NCBI RefSeq assembly: GCF_030247195.1
Contig: NC_080672.1
Location: forward strand, 184,326,310 to 184,390,309
DNA length: 64,000 bases
Reading direction: 5' to 3'
From: Topomyia yanbarensis
Lineage: Eukaryota > Arthropoda > Insecta > Diptera > Culicidae
The position numbers and the translations under genes were made by a program. The number at the start of each line of letters is the position of its first letter. The stretch's first letter is position 1. The notes beneath the pieces were generated by a model. The model was not told the DNA's origin. It saw only the letters and a list, made by a program, of their open reading frames with translations, and did no database searches. Positions 34,194-43,800 of this stretch are shown here, piece by piece.

Positions 34194-34461
34194 ATCCCTT
34201 AAAACTAAAACACACTATGTGTTTCAATCAAACGACTGATCAAACGTGATGTCCCGTTCGAGCAGAAGTTCTGTTTATGCCGATGAGACACAAGTGAAGC
34301 CGAAACTTGTCTTGGCTTAGCAGGCCTATGCGAAAGCACTATGCTATATTTCACCCTAAGGAGGAAAATTTGGTAAAACCAAAATTTCTCACTAGGGTGA
34401 AAATTTGTTGGTAAAAACCAGTCTTTGTACAGGAGGGCACAAATCCTTATTTCATACTATG

Positions 34462-34536
34462 TTGCGTTTCGGCTTCGCCTCATCAGAAACCGACACTAAC
34501 ACATTGTCGGAATAGATTAGCGCCGGCTTGACGCAA
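34462..34536 (-). ncRNA. Hammerhead ribozyme, unit 3 (complete)
   Basis: Same 75-nt structure as units 1 and 2. Predicted cleavage is between 34530 and 34529. Confidence 0.85.
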
Positions 34537-34804
34537 ATCCTTTAAAACTAAAACACACTATGTGTTTCAATCAAACGACTGATCGAACGTGATGTCCCGT
34601 TCGAGCAGAAGTTCTGTTTATGCCGATGAGACACAAGTGAAGCCGAAACTTGTCTTGGCTTAGCAGGCCTATGCGAAAGCACTATGCTATATTTCACCCT
34701 AAGGAGGAAAATTTGGTAAAACCAAAATTTCTCACTAGGGTGAAAATTTGTTGGTAAAAACCAGTCTTTGTACAGGAGGGCACAAATCCTTATTTCATAT
34801 TATG

Positions 34805-34852
34805 TTGCGTTTCGGCTTCGCCTCATCAGAAACCGACACTAACACATTGTCG
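34805..34852 (-). ncRNA. Hammerhead ribozyme, unit 4, 5' half missing
   Basis: Retains CGCAA, GAAA, stem II, CUGAUGA and the 3' strand of stem I on the minus strand. The 5' strand of stem III, the cleavage site and the 5' strand of stem I are replaced by the junction with the inverted copy, so this copy cannot cleave as drawn. Confidence 0.75.
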
Positions 34853-34922
34853 TCAAGCCGGCGCTAATCTATTCCGACAATGTGTTAGTGTCGGTTTCTG
34901 ATGAGGCGAAGCCGAAACGCAA
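34852..34922 (+). ncRNA. Inverted hammerhead copy at the array end
   Basis: Plus strand. GTC at 34852..34854 is followed by the stem I strand AAGCCGGCGCTAA, loop, TTAGTGTCGGTTT, CTGATGA (34898..34904), stem II GGCGAAGCC (34905..34913), GAAA and CGCAA. The 5' strand of stem III is mostly absent (TTGTC in place of TTGC). The segment begins within 3 nt of the predicted cleavage site. With unit 4 it forms a perfect palindrome with arms of about 50 bp and a 22-nt loop (34801..34925). Confidence 0.75.
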
Positions 34923-34927
34923 CATAG

Positions 34928-34941
34928 TACAAAATTTCGTA
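34928..34941. repeat. Target-site duplication of the hammerhead array, right copy
   Basis: Exact second copy of TACAAAATTTCGTA. Confidence 0.85.
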
Positions 34942-35070
34942 TTTTCAGACCATTTCTTTATTTTCCAACTTGAAATTTACTCAAAAAACGTCGCATCAAA
35001 TATGTAATGACATGTTGTTTATTTATTTTTTATTGTAAATTTAAATCTACGCAATGAATATTGCATGTTA

Positions 35071-35306
35071 ATATCAAAATGTTCGTATTTAAGTGATAGA
35101 CAAGTTTCTAGAACACTGTTTATAGTTTTTAATTCAATGAACTACAATAACTTGACAACATTTTTGGTGCCAGAACTTGCAACATTCATTATATAGATTT
35201 CAAGTAACCTGTAAATTAAAAATGTTCTAAAAATATTGCAGTTCAATAAAATAATTATCAACAATGTTCTAGAAACTTGTCTCTCACATACGAGCATTTT
35301 GATAGT
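35071..35306. mobile_element. Inverted-repeat (MITE-like) element, about 236 bp
   Basis: The left arm 35071..35120 (ATCAAAATGTTCGTATTTAA, GATAGACAAGTTTCTAGAAC) is the imperfect reverse complement of 35260..35305 (AACAATGTTCTAGAAACTTG, CGAGCATTTTGATAG). No coding capacity. Target duplication not resolved. Confidence 0.6.
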
Positions 35307-35599
35307 ATAATAGGCGTGTCGTCGCTAAAAAAGCCGAAATATTTCCGAATATTGTAATTTTCTGGGTTGTTTGCAATTTCTTGACGATATTGTAGTTTTA
35401 ATCATTCTGCAGTAATTAGTCCAAAAAATTCGTTACTCCCAAAATTGTCCAAATCAGTCAAGCGAATACTGTGTAATAGCAATTTTAAAATACCGTTGTT
35501 CGTGTAAGTAAAACTGGCATGGTTGGAGGAGTGCTAAGGATTCGAAATAAATTGAAATCCACCAGTTTCTTTTCCACAAATTTACTCTCACGTCCCAGG
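35307..35599. other. No recognisable feature
   Basis: AT-rich, no repeat or frame recognised. Confidence 0.4.
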
Positions 35600-36130
35600 C
35601 GGTGGACATAACCTACTCAGTGCCCAGCCAGAAGGTGCTGAGGTCCATCCAGCGATTCCGGGTGGAGCGTAGCTTCCGGTTCACTGGCGCCTCAACGACC
35701 CACTTCTGGCTATTCGTGCAAGTTGTCTGTGTGTGCATGAGTGTGCGTATGTATGCATGTATGTATGTATGTGACCAACACATGCACATCAATTACTCGG
35801 AGATGGCAGAACCGATTTTGTCAAACTTAGCCTAGCCTCAAATGAAAGGTACCACGTTCCCATAGACTGCTACTGAATTTCATTTAAATCCGAATTCCTG
35901 TTCCGAAGCTACGGTTTGAAGAGTGCGGAAACGCATGAAATTCCCATTGCAAAATTTCATGAAATGTATTCTAAATCTCTCGGATTTATAGCTGCAATTC
36001 ACTGATACCCAATCAAACTCACATTGACCACTTTGAACACTTTCGGCGGAACCAGAAGCTTCGGGAAAGTGACAAAGTCTCTGAATCGAATTCACACCTA
36101 CTGCTCAGAAATATCTGACTCGATTTTCTC
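35600..36130 (+). repeat. Dispersed repeat related to the 'CCTTTCTCAT' family, copy 3
   Basis: Shares the family's order: a TATG microsatellite (35748..35772), then CGGAGATGGCAGAACCGATT, CCTCAAATGAAAGGTACC, CCATAGACTGCTACTGAATT and CCGAAGCTACGGTTTGAAGA. The first 130 bp differ from the other copies and give a short open frame (35602..35835) of unknown meaning. Confidence 0.6.
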
Positions 36131-36189
36131 AAAATGAAGGCTTCGATCGTCTCTAACGAAGGCTTCAACACCCCTATTGACCATTGGAG

Positions 36190-36256
36190 TTAAACCGGCG
36201 CTAGCTTAGTCCTGTCAGTAGGTTAGTGTCGGATTCTGATGAGACGAAGTCAAAAA
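36190..36256 (+). ncRNA. Hammerhead ribozyme relic (retrozyme family), inactive
   Basis: Plus strand. Stem I strands AACCGGCGCTAG and TTAGTGTCGGATT, CTGATGA (36235..36241) and a perfect stem II GACGAAGTC remain. GAAA is replaced by an A run, so the core G12 is lost and stem III is absent. Confidence 0.6.
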
Positions 36257-36514
36257 AAAATTGTTCTGAAATCCTTGAAATTGTTGGTCCAGATCACTAA
36301 TTGCAAATCAAAGTCTCTTTGACCAGTTTGAGAACAGTTGAGGATTCCGGAAGATCTGAGGAAATCGCCATGTTTCGAAATCCGATTCACATCTGTTTCT
36401 CATATATTACTGACTCAATTCTCACAAAGGGGAGACTTGATCAAGCACAGAATTCTGTTATTGGCTATGGCGTGTTCTATTAGGTTCTAAAAAATCTGCA
36501 GTTGCATCACGGAG
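36257..36514. other. No recognisable feature
   Basis: AT-rich spacer with one chance 60-codon frame. Confidence 0.4.
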
Positions 36515-37604
36515 TGCCGAAAGTTTTTCAGTAGCACATTAAAATTTCGTTTTTTTGAATTGTTTGATTTTTTTGGTAAATCATGTATCGGTTGAATAGC
36601 TGGGACCTTTTAGAAGGCATTATGAACATGAGCACGGTCATCCATAATTTCAGAGGAATCTATCGTCGTGCGGCATCTCTCCCATACAATTGGGAGAGAT
36701 GCCGCATCAAAATTGCCGGTGCACTCGATGGCGGAGGATACGTAGCTAAAATGTATTTTTTCACCTCGGTCGGAATGTCATTAAATGAGCATTTGCGTCA
36801 GGTATAGGTTACTAATAAGGTATATCCACAAACTAACGGACCTAACACAGTGACATAGGAATATGAGTCTATTTATCTATATATGTATCTAAGATTAGTT
36901 ACTTCGGTTTATTCTTTAAAGTTTGAGGCACTAATTTTAGTGAACGCATTGATTTATAGTGATGTCAATCTTGGGATAAAAATGAAAATTTCAACGTATT
37001 GATGCTTTTTCAAAATGAATCATTCAAGAACAAACCTAAGTTGTATAAATTCATTGTTGGGAGAAATAACCAAAAGCAGCTTTTAAGGACCCCCTATCAC
37101 ACATAGATATACATCGCTCGCACAAACACATAAATAAATAGTAACCTTAATTAAGTCACTCCAACTTAACCGTTTCACAAGGTTGCAAAAGAAAAATATT
37201 TTTTAAATGTTGAATAAAAAAAATGTTTGTAGAAATGGTATTACCCCCTTAAGAAAAATGAAGCTGCTGGCCGATTTATAGGTGTGATCAAACTTCACGA
37301 AACTCAGCTGAAGATCCCTAATCACAAAAACATCAACGAGAGCTAAAAAATACTTTTGTTCACCATTTTTCAGTTTGTGACCAGGGTGCGGCGTCTTACC
37401 CGCACATGCGGCATCTCTCACGCAATGACCCTTTTTTAAATGTTCATGGACATTTAATGATTTTTTATTCATGAAAAAAAACCATTTCACAGTATTTTAG
37501 AAACTTGTCGCAATAGATAAAAATGATTTCCTCAAATATTGAATGATTTATTTTGATACAGGATCGATTTTAGGAAATGTGCGGCATCTCTCCCCAAATT
37601 ACCG
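36515..37604. mobile_element. 'GAGATGCCGC' repeat family, copy 1
   Basis: Matches 48105..48736 over most of its length (TCATGTATCGGTTGAATAGC, CGTCGTGCGGCATCTCTCCC). An internal perfect hairpin CGGCATCTCTCCCA...TGGGAGAGATGCCG lies at 36671..36707. The right end TGCGGCATCTCTCCCCAAAT reaches TTACC followed by TA at 37605. The left end is not clear in this copy. Short frames across it are not conserved. Confidence 0.6.
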
Positions 37605-37612
37605 TATCATCA

Positions 37613-38029
37613 GTCATTTTTTCTTCAAATTGCACCCAAAGCTTCAGTGACAAATCAAAATGATCGTCTTTTCTAGTTGAGAGAACCTTAGTGACCGAAT
37701 CTGAACGTTGTGAGTACCAGCAACAGCGACGAAAGAAAAGTGAGAAGAAAAATATTACGGCTCGCGTACAGCAGACTGTCTTACCTGTTCGAGTGCAATG
37801 TGGTATAAATTGGTGTGTAAAATCACACTGTTTGCTAACGAAGGAAAGCAAAAATATATAAACAATCCAGAAGGACAACGGGTCGACGTAATAGCGTTCA
37901 CATGATTTAATTGGGTGGGACAAACGGTATGACGAAAGGAAGTCGATTTATTCTAATATCACTAACACCTCTCATGTAAGATTCACCTTACAAATACCAT
38001 AGTGCCATCTTATCCACACCTGTATATTA
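37613..38029. other. No recognisable gene
   Basis: A 117-codon minus-strand frame at 37570..37923 overlaps the end of the repeat and is taken as chance. Confidence 0.4.
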
Positions 38030-39300
38030 GGGTGACAATGATTTATATAAAAAAAAATTCACAACCTACACCCCCTAGCGTCGTTCCAAATCATGAAAAA
38101 ATGACACTGTCCAAATTTGAGCGAAATCGGTTAACCCTAACCCCTCCCCAACGTCGCTGTGAACTTCCGAACACGGACCTAGGAAGGAGTTAAGGTTCAA
38201 GTTACCTTTTTTAAGCATGTGTTAGAATTGAACGCTTGGTAGTGTGCGTAGGAAAATTTGTGTTCAGCTTTGCCACCGGATTATCCATATAAACCATTTT
38301 AAAACTCTAAAAGAAGAATATCAGTCGATTTATTAGATCATCACGATTCAATTCATGCAAAATACCTGCTGGAAAAACCATCGGCTTAGCTGGATGGTGC
38401 TTTTGAAAAAGTGGCTGTGCTTTTTTCATTGCGCAGTTGTGTTGCGTACCCCCGCTCGGTGTGGTAGTGTGACAAAAAATCACAGCCACTTTTTCAAAAG
38501 CACCATCCAGCTAAGCCGATGGTTTTTCCAGCAGGTATTTTGCATGAATTGAATCCTGATGATCTAATAAATCGACTGATATTCTTCTTTTAGAGTTTTG
38601 AAAAGGTTTAAATGGATAATCTGGTGGCAAAGCTGAACACAATTTTTCTTACGCATACTACCAAGCCTCGAGGTAACTTGAGCCTTAAGCTTTTGAAGAT
38701 ATGCCGAACAAGTTTGTCGAAGACTGCAAGACAATCCAACCAACCGTTAAAGAGTTATTGACGTTTAAAGTTGGATACTGCTCCTCAACATTCGCAAAGG
38801 GCGTACTCCGCTTATCTCATATGTGACCCACATGCAAAGGAGGAGCAAGGTTAGGAAAAACTCATATATCTCAGAAAACAACGAGAGATAGAAAGTTATG
38901 ATGTTCCACAAAGTTGTAGAGAAATAAAAGGACTTTTTGGTTTCACTGGAAAGTTTCAGGATTTCTCCGCATGGTGGCGGTAATGAGCCAAGCAATTTAA
39001 AGGGAATGCTCCTATCTGTACAACGCTAAGAGATTGAGCATTTGGAGCATTTGTTCTACAAAGTTGTAGAGTAGCAAAAAATACTTTATTCTCTGATTTG
39101 AAAAATGCAAAATTCCACCACATGGTGGCGCCAGTGAGCAAAATTAATTCAAGGTAATTCGCCTATCTATACAATGGTAAGAGATAGTGCAATCTGGGGT
39201 TCTACGAAGTTGTAGAACATTTCAAAGGCTTTCGTGTATAAATATAATTTAGGCCGCATAGTGGTGCTAACATCCATATATTATCGAGAATGAATATATT
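38030..39300 (+). mobile_element. 'GGGTGACAAT' repeat family, copy 1, split by a hairpin element
   Basis: Begins TA-GGGTGACAAT (38028..). The same family is inverted at 53135..53960, ending ATTGTCACCC-TA. Its distal part consists of diverged sub-repeats of about 165 bp, each with GTTCTACAAAGTTGTAGAG, a CATGGTGGCG line and a CCTATCTATACAATGGTAAG line. It is interrupted by 38194..38684; the other copy has the uninterrupted site. Right boundary approximate. Confidence 0.65.
38194..38684. mobile_element. TTAA-flanked hairpin element (491 bp)
   Basis: TTAA at 38190..38193 and 38685..38688. The ends GGTTCAAGTTACCT and AGGTAACTTGAGCC are inverted. The arms are complementary over most of their length, about 225 bp each, around a spacer near 38440..38470. 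The sibling repeat at 53135..53960 has a single TTAA at this point, confirming insertion with TTAA duplication. No coding capacity. Confidence 0.85.
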
Positions 39301-40582
39301 TTGATACACCTTTTGAATGTTTTTTTATTTTTTCCGCGCAATAGCATTAGAGAATCAAACTAGTTTAAAGTAATACTCAACTGAAGCAACTGTTGACTAA
39401 TTCTACGAACGCTCTCTCCTCAAAGACGTCATGAACAGTGCCACACGTCAGTGCTCGTTGATTGCCTCCCGCAGAAGAAGCGTACACTATGCGCCGTGAA
39501 CTCATTTAGACAGGCATTGGTTGCACGATTACAGAGCTGATATTTTGGTGATAGGTGAGAACTACTAGGGTCATTCGAATGCCGATTAGTGACTTTTTCA
39601 TCATATCTGGTCTCATTTATAACTTACGAATAGAGCCCAAAATATATTCTGTCACCTTACGCGGACTACTAGACTTAAACCGAAGACTACAAATTAAGAA
39701 GACTGATATCTCTTTCTTTCCCCCATGCAAACGAGAAGCGACAGCGGTTACAGCACTTCTATAGGATGAAGGTAGGAAGCTTAATGTAAAAGTGTATATG
39801 TGTGTGTGCATCACTATGGGAAGTACCACCTTTACCCGCAAGTGGCGTTGTTGCTACTGTCTCCAGATTCTGGACAGAGTTGCCAGTCTTCTTGATATGC
39901 AGTCTTCGCTTAAACACTACATTCCGCTAATAATGCAGCCTGGGATAAATACCTAAGTATGCTACAATCCAATTCGCGCTGTGCTTCTATTATAATCAGC
40001 ATCCCCTATCACCTTGCAAATAAGCAAAGCGTGCATGCCAACTGCGCTGCCTACCCAGTCGGAGGTACATCACCAGATATTTGAATTTTGCTTTGTGCGA
40101 CTATTCCGGCAAGGAAGGATCGTCTCCTGCTATAGCTGCAACATTGCTGCCGGCGCTCATCGATCGCTCTGTCGTAGGAGAGACAGAACCGCGCGCCGCA
40201 GAGATGTGGTGTATGTTGTTGCCGTTGGTGCTTGTTGGTCGCCTCGAGACGTGCCATGTGCTGCGAACCCAACTCAATTGATATTGGTTATACGAGTATG
40301 GGACTGATACTTCGACAGTAAGCAAAGGGTGCTAGGACAATTTGAATGCCGGATGGACAATAGTCAAATTAGATTCCAGCTCCGAGCAGCTTTTTAGGTA
40401 CCTGTGCAAATTATTTTACATGAGATTTTGTGTGGGAAAATTAACTTTCATAAAATAATTCCTCCAGGAGTTGCCCATTGCTTCATAAAAATGTATCGTT
40501 ATGTGACATTTACAGGAAATTCAACATAGAAACAAAGTCTCGAAAACCACAAAACGATTCGACGCTTGAGAAAAAAGTTATT
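39301..40582. other. No recognisable gene
   Basis: Several short overlapping frames around 40014..40325 arise from a GC-richer patch (40100..40320) but show no domain. No repeat was recognised. Confidence 0.4.
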
Positions 40583-40870
40583 AAACAGAAACCGATTGAT
40601 GCTCTGACGATCGATAAAAAAACTATTTTTTCTTGCACCAATGCTGTTGGTTGTCCAATTATATGAAAATTTGTTTTGATTTACTCTTAATGTGTCTAAA
40701 TCATTTATCTATACTGTTTGGCCACCTTGCAAGGGTTTTGAGAGATAAATTGAGGCTTCTTTTGTACATAATAAGAGAAAGTTAAAAATTTTATATATAA
40801 TTAGACTGTCATCAGCAATGATGCTATGAAAAGTGAAGTTTTCATCAATCTTCAGAGCATCAATCGGTTT
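40583..40870. repeat. Inverted repeat abutting the satellite array
   Basis: AAACCGATTGATGCTCTGA (40589..40607) and TCAGAGCATCAATCGGTTT (40852..40870) are exact reverse complements. Weaker complementarity extends about 15 bp further. The right arm ends exactly where the 575-bp satellite begins. Confidence 0.6.
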
Positions 40871-43800
40871 GTCAACAGTTTTTTCGGCATTTAATTAGCA
40901 AGGGACTGGAAGGTGAAGTATATTTTTCAATATTTAGAGCCATAGTACTCAAGGGAGAGCAAGGTGTTGAAAGGAGAAAGTTTAGAAAAGCGTGGAAGGA
41001 TCATATATGCAAGCTTAGAGCTCACCGGCGACTTAACCCTTTGTCTGCTACCGTAGTGGTCAAGGTCTTTTGGCATTAGAAATGCGAATCACCTGAGTCT
41101 ACGGCATGTCCGAACAAGCGTAAAGTAACTTGTTACTTCATGCTGTCGGAACCGACAAAAAGTTAAGTCACGGTAAACTTCCACACTAAGCATTTGCGAC
41201 GTTGAAACTCATTGAATGAGCCAGTTTTTGTTTGTTCCCTCACCAATTGCCTGCCTGAGTGATTTTATTTTATCGACTATTGTGACTGGCTCAGCGTGTG
41301 TGACAATATGGTCACATGTGTTGCTGATTTGCACGGTGTCGGCAGCTTTCACCCAACGCTGCAACGATGAATCCCCATCACGGTAAGTTCTATTTTTACC
41401 ATTTTTTTGTTAACCATTTTTGTTAACGACCTATTGAGTTAATTTGTCAACAGTTTTTTCGGCATTTAATTAGCAAGGGACTGGAAGGTGAAGTATATTT
41501 TTCAATATTTAGAGCCATAGTACTCAAGGGAGAGCAAGGTGTTGAAAGGAGAAAGTTTAGAAAAGCGTGGAAGGATCATATATGCAAGCTTAGAGCTCAC
41601 CGGCGACTTAACCCTTTGTCTGCTACCGTAGTGGTCAAGGTCTTTTGGCATTAGAAATGCGAATCACCTGAGTCTACGGCATGTCCGAACAAGCGTAAAG
41701 TAACTTGTTACTTCATGCTGTCGGAACCGACAAAAAGTTAAGTCACGGTAAACTTCCACACTAAGCATTTGCGACGTTGAAACTCATTGAATGAGCCAGT
41801 TTTTGTTTGTTCCCTCACCAATTGCCTGCCTGAGTGATTTTATTTTATCGACTATTGTGACTGGCTCAGCGTGTGTGACAATATGGTCACATGTGTTGCT
41901 GATTTGCACGGTGTCGGCAGCTTTCACCCAACGCTGCAACGATGAATCCCCATCACGGTAAGTTCTATTTTTACCATTTTTTTGTTAACCATTTTTGTTA
42001 ACGACCTATTGAGTTAATTTGTCAACAGTTTTTTCGGCATTTAATTAGCAAGGGACTGGAAGGTGAAGTATATTTTTCAATATTTAGAGCCATAGTACTC
42101 AAGGGAGAGCAAGGTGTTGAAAGGAGAAAGTTTAGAAAAGCGTGGAAGGATCATATATGCAAGCTTAGAGCTCACCGGCGACTTAACCCTTTGTCTGCTA
42201 CCGTAGTGGTCAAGGTCTTTTGGCATTAGAAATGCGAATCACCTGAGTCTACGGCATGTCCGAACAAGCGTAAAGTAACTTGTTACTTCATGCTGTCGGA
42301 ACCGACAAAAAGTTAAGTCACGGTAAACTTCCACACTAAGCATTTGCGACGTTGAAACTCATTGAATGAGCCAGTTTTTGTTTGTTCCCTCACCAATTGC
42401 CTGCCTGAGTGATTTTATTTTATCGACTATTGTGACTGGCTCAGCGTGTGTGACAATATGGTCACATGTGTTGCTGATTTGCACGGTGTCGGCAGCTTTC
42501 ACCCAACGCTGCAACGATGAATCCCCATCACGGTAAGTTCTATTTTTACCATTTTTTTGTTAACCATTTTTGTTAACGACCTATTGAGTTAATTTGTCAA
42601 CAGTTTTTTCGGCATTTAATTAGCAAGGGACTGGAAGGTGAAGTATATTTTTCAATATTTAGAGCCATAGTACTCAAGGGAGAGCAAGGTGTTGAAAGGA
42701 GAAAGTTTAGAAAAGCGTGGAAGGATCATATATGCAAGCTTAGAGCTCACCGGCGACTTAACCCTTTGTCTGCTACCGTAGTGGTCAAGGTCTTTTGGCA
42801 TTAGAAATGCGAATCACCTGAGTCTACGGCATGTCCGAACAAGCGTAAAGTAACTTGTTACTTCATGCTGTCGGAACCGACAAAAAGTTAAGTCACGGTA
42901 AACTTCCACACTAAGCATTTGCGACGTTGAAACTCATTGAATGAGCCAGTTTTTGTTTGTTCCCTCACCAATTGCCTGCCTGAGTGATTTTATTTTATCG
43001 ACTATTGTGACTGGCTCAGCGTGTGTGACAATATGGTCACATGTGTTGCTGATTTGCACGGTGTCGGCAGCTTTCACCCAACGCTGCAACGATGAATCCC
43101 CATCACGGTAAGTTCTATTTTTACCATTTTTTTGTTAACCATTTTTGTTAACGACCTATTGAGTTAATTTGTCAACAGTTTTTTCGGCATTTAATTAGCA
43201 AGGGACTGGAAGGTGAAGTATATTTTTCAATATTTAGAGCCATAGTACTCAAGGGAGAGCAAGGTGTTGAAAGGAGAAAGTTTAGAAAAGCGTGGAAGGA
43301 TCATATATGCAAGCTTAGAGCTCACCGGCGACTTAACCCTTTGTCTGCTACCGTAGTGGTCAAGGTCTTTTGGCATTAGAAATGCGAATCACCTGAGTCT
43401 ACGGCATGTCCGAACAAGCGTAAAGTAACTTGTTACTTCATGCTGTCGGAACCGACAAAAAGTTAAGTCACGGTAAACTTCCACACTAAGCATTTGCGAC
43501 GTTGAAACTCATTGAATGAGCCAGTTTTTGTTTGTTCCCTCACCAATTGCCTGCCTGAGTGATTTTATTTTATCGACTATTGTGACTGGCTCAGCGTGTG
43601 TGACAATATGGTCACATGTGTTGCTGATTTGCACGGTGTCGGCAGCTTTCACCCAACGCTGCAACGATGAATCCCCATCACGGTAAGTTCTATTTTTACC
43701 ATTTTTTTGTTAACCATTTTTGTTAACGACCTATTGAGTTAATTTGTCAACAGTTTTTTCGGCATTTAATTAGCAAGGGACTGGAAGGTGAAGTATATTT

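Larger units (their letters stand above)
33653..34927 (-). mobile_element. Retrozyme-like tandem array: 343-bp units with hammerhead ribozymes
   Basis: Units start at 33658, 34001, 34344 and 34687 (period exactly 343 bp). The first three are complete and nearly identical; the fourth is cut at about 34852 and followed by an inverted 75-bp piece. Each complete unit carries a full hammerhead on the minus strand and, next to it, a long hairpin (TTTCACCCTAAGGAGG with CACTAGGGTGAAA). No ORF, no poly(A) and no LTR are seen. Tandem monomers with one hammerhead each, inserted with a target duplication, match metazoan retrozymes: self-cleaved RNA monomers are circularised and reverse-transcribed by another element's enzyme. 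The retroelement reading is inference from structure. Confidence 0.8.

Noticed and set aside
33653..34927. CRISPR-like array of repeats
   Set aside because: The repeats are 343 bp with no short-repeat/spacer pattern, in a eukaryotic transposon context; hammerhead cores explain the conserved part.
35602..35835. Small protein MDITYSVPSQ...
   Set aside because: It runs into a TATG microsatellite and a non-coding repeat; probably chance or a captured fragment.
37570..37923. 117-codon minus-strand frame
   Set aside because: It overlaps the end of a TA-type repeat and has no recognisable features.
40014..40325. Overlapping short frames on both strands around 40.1 kb
   Set aside because: They share a GC-richer patch, lack domains and overlap each other antisense.
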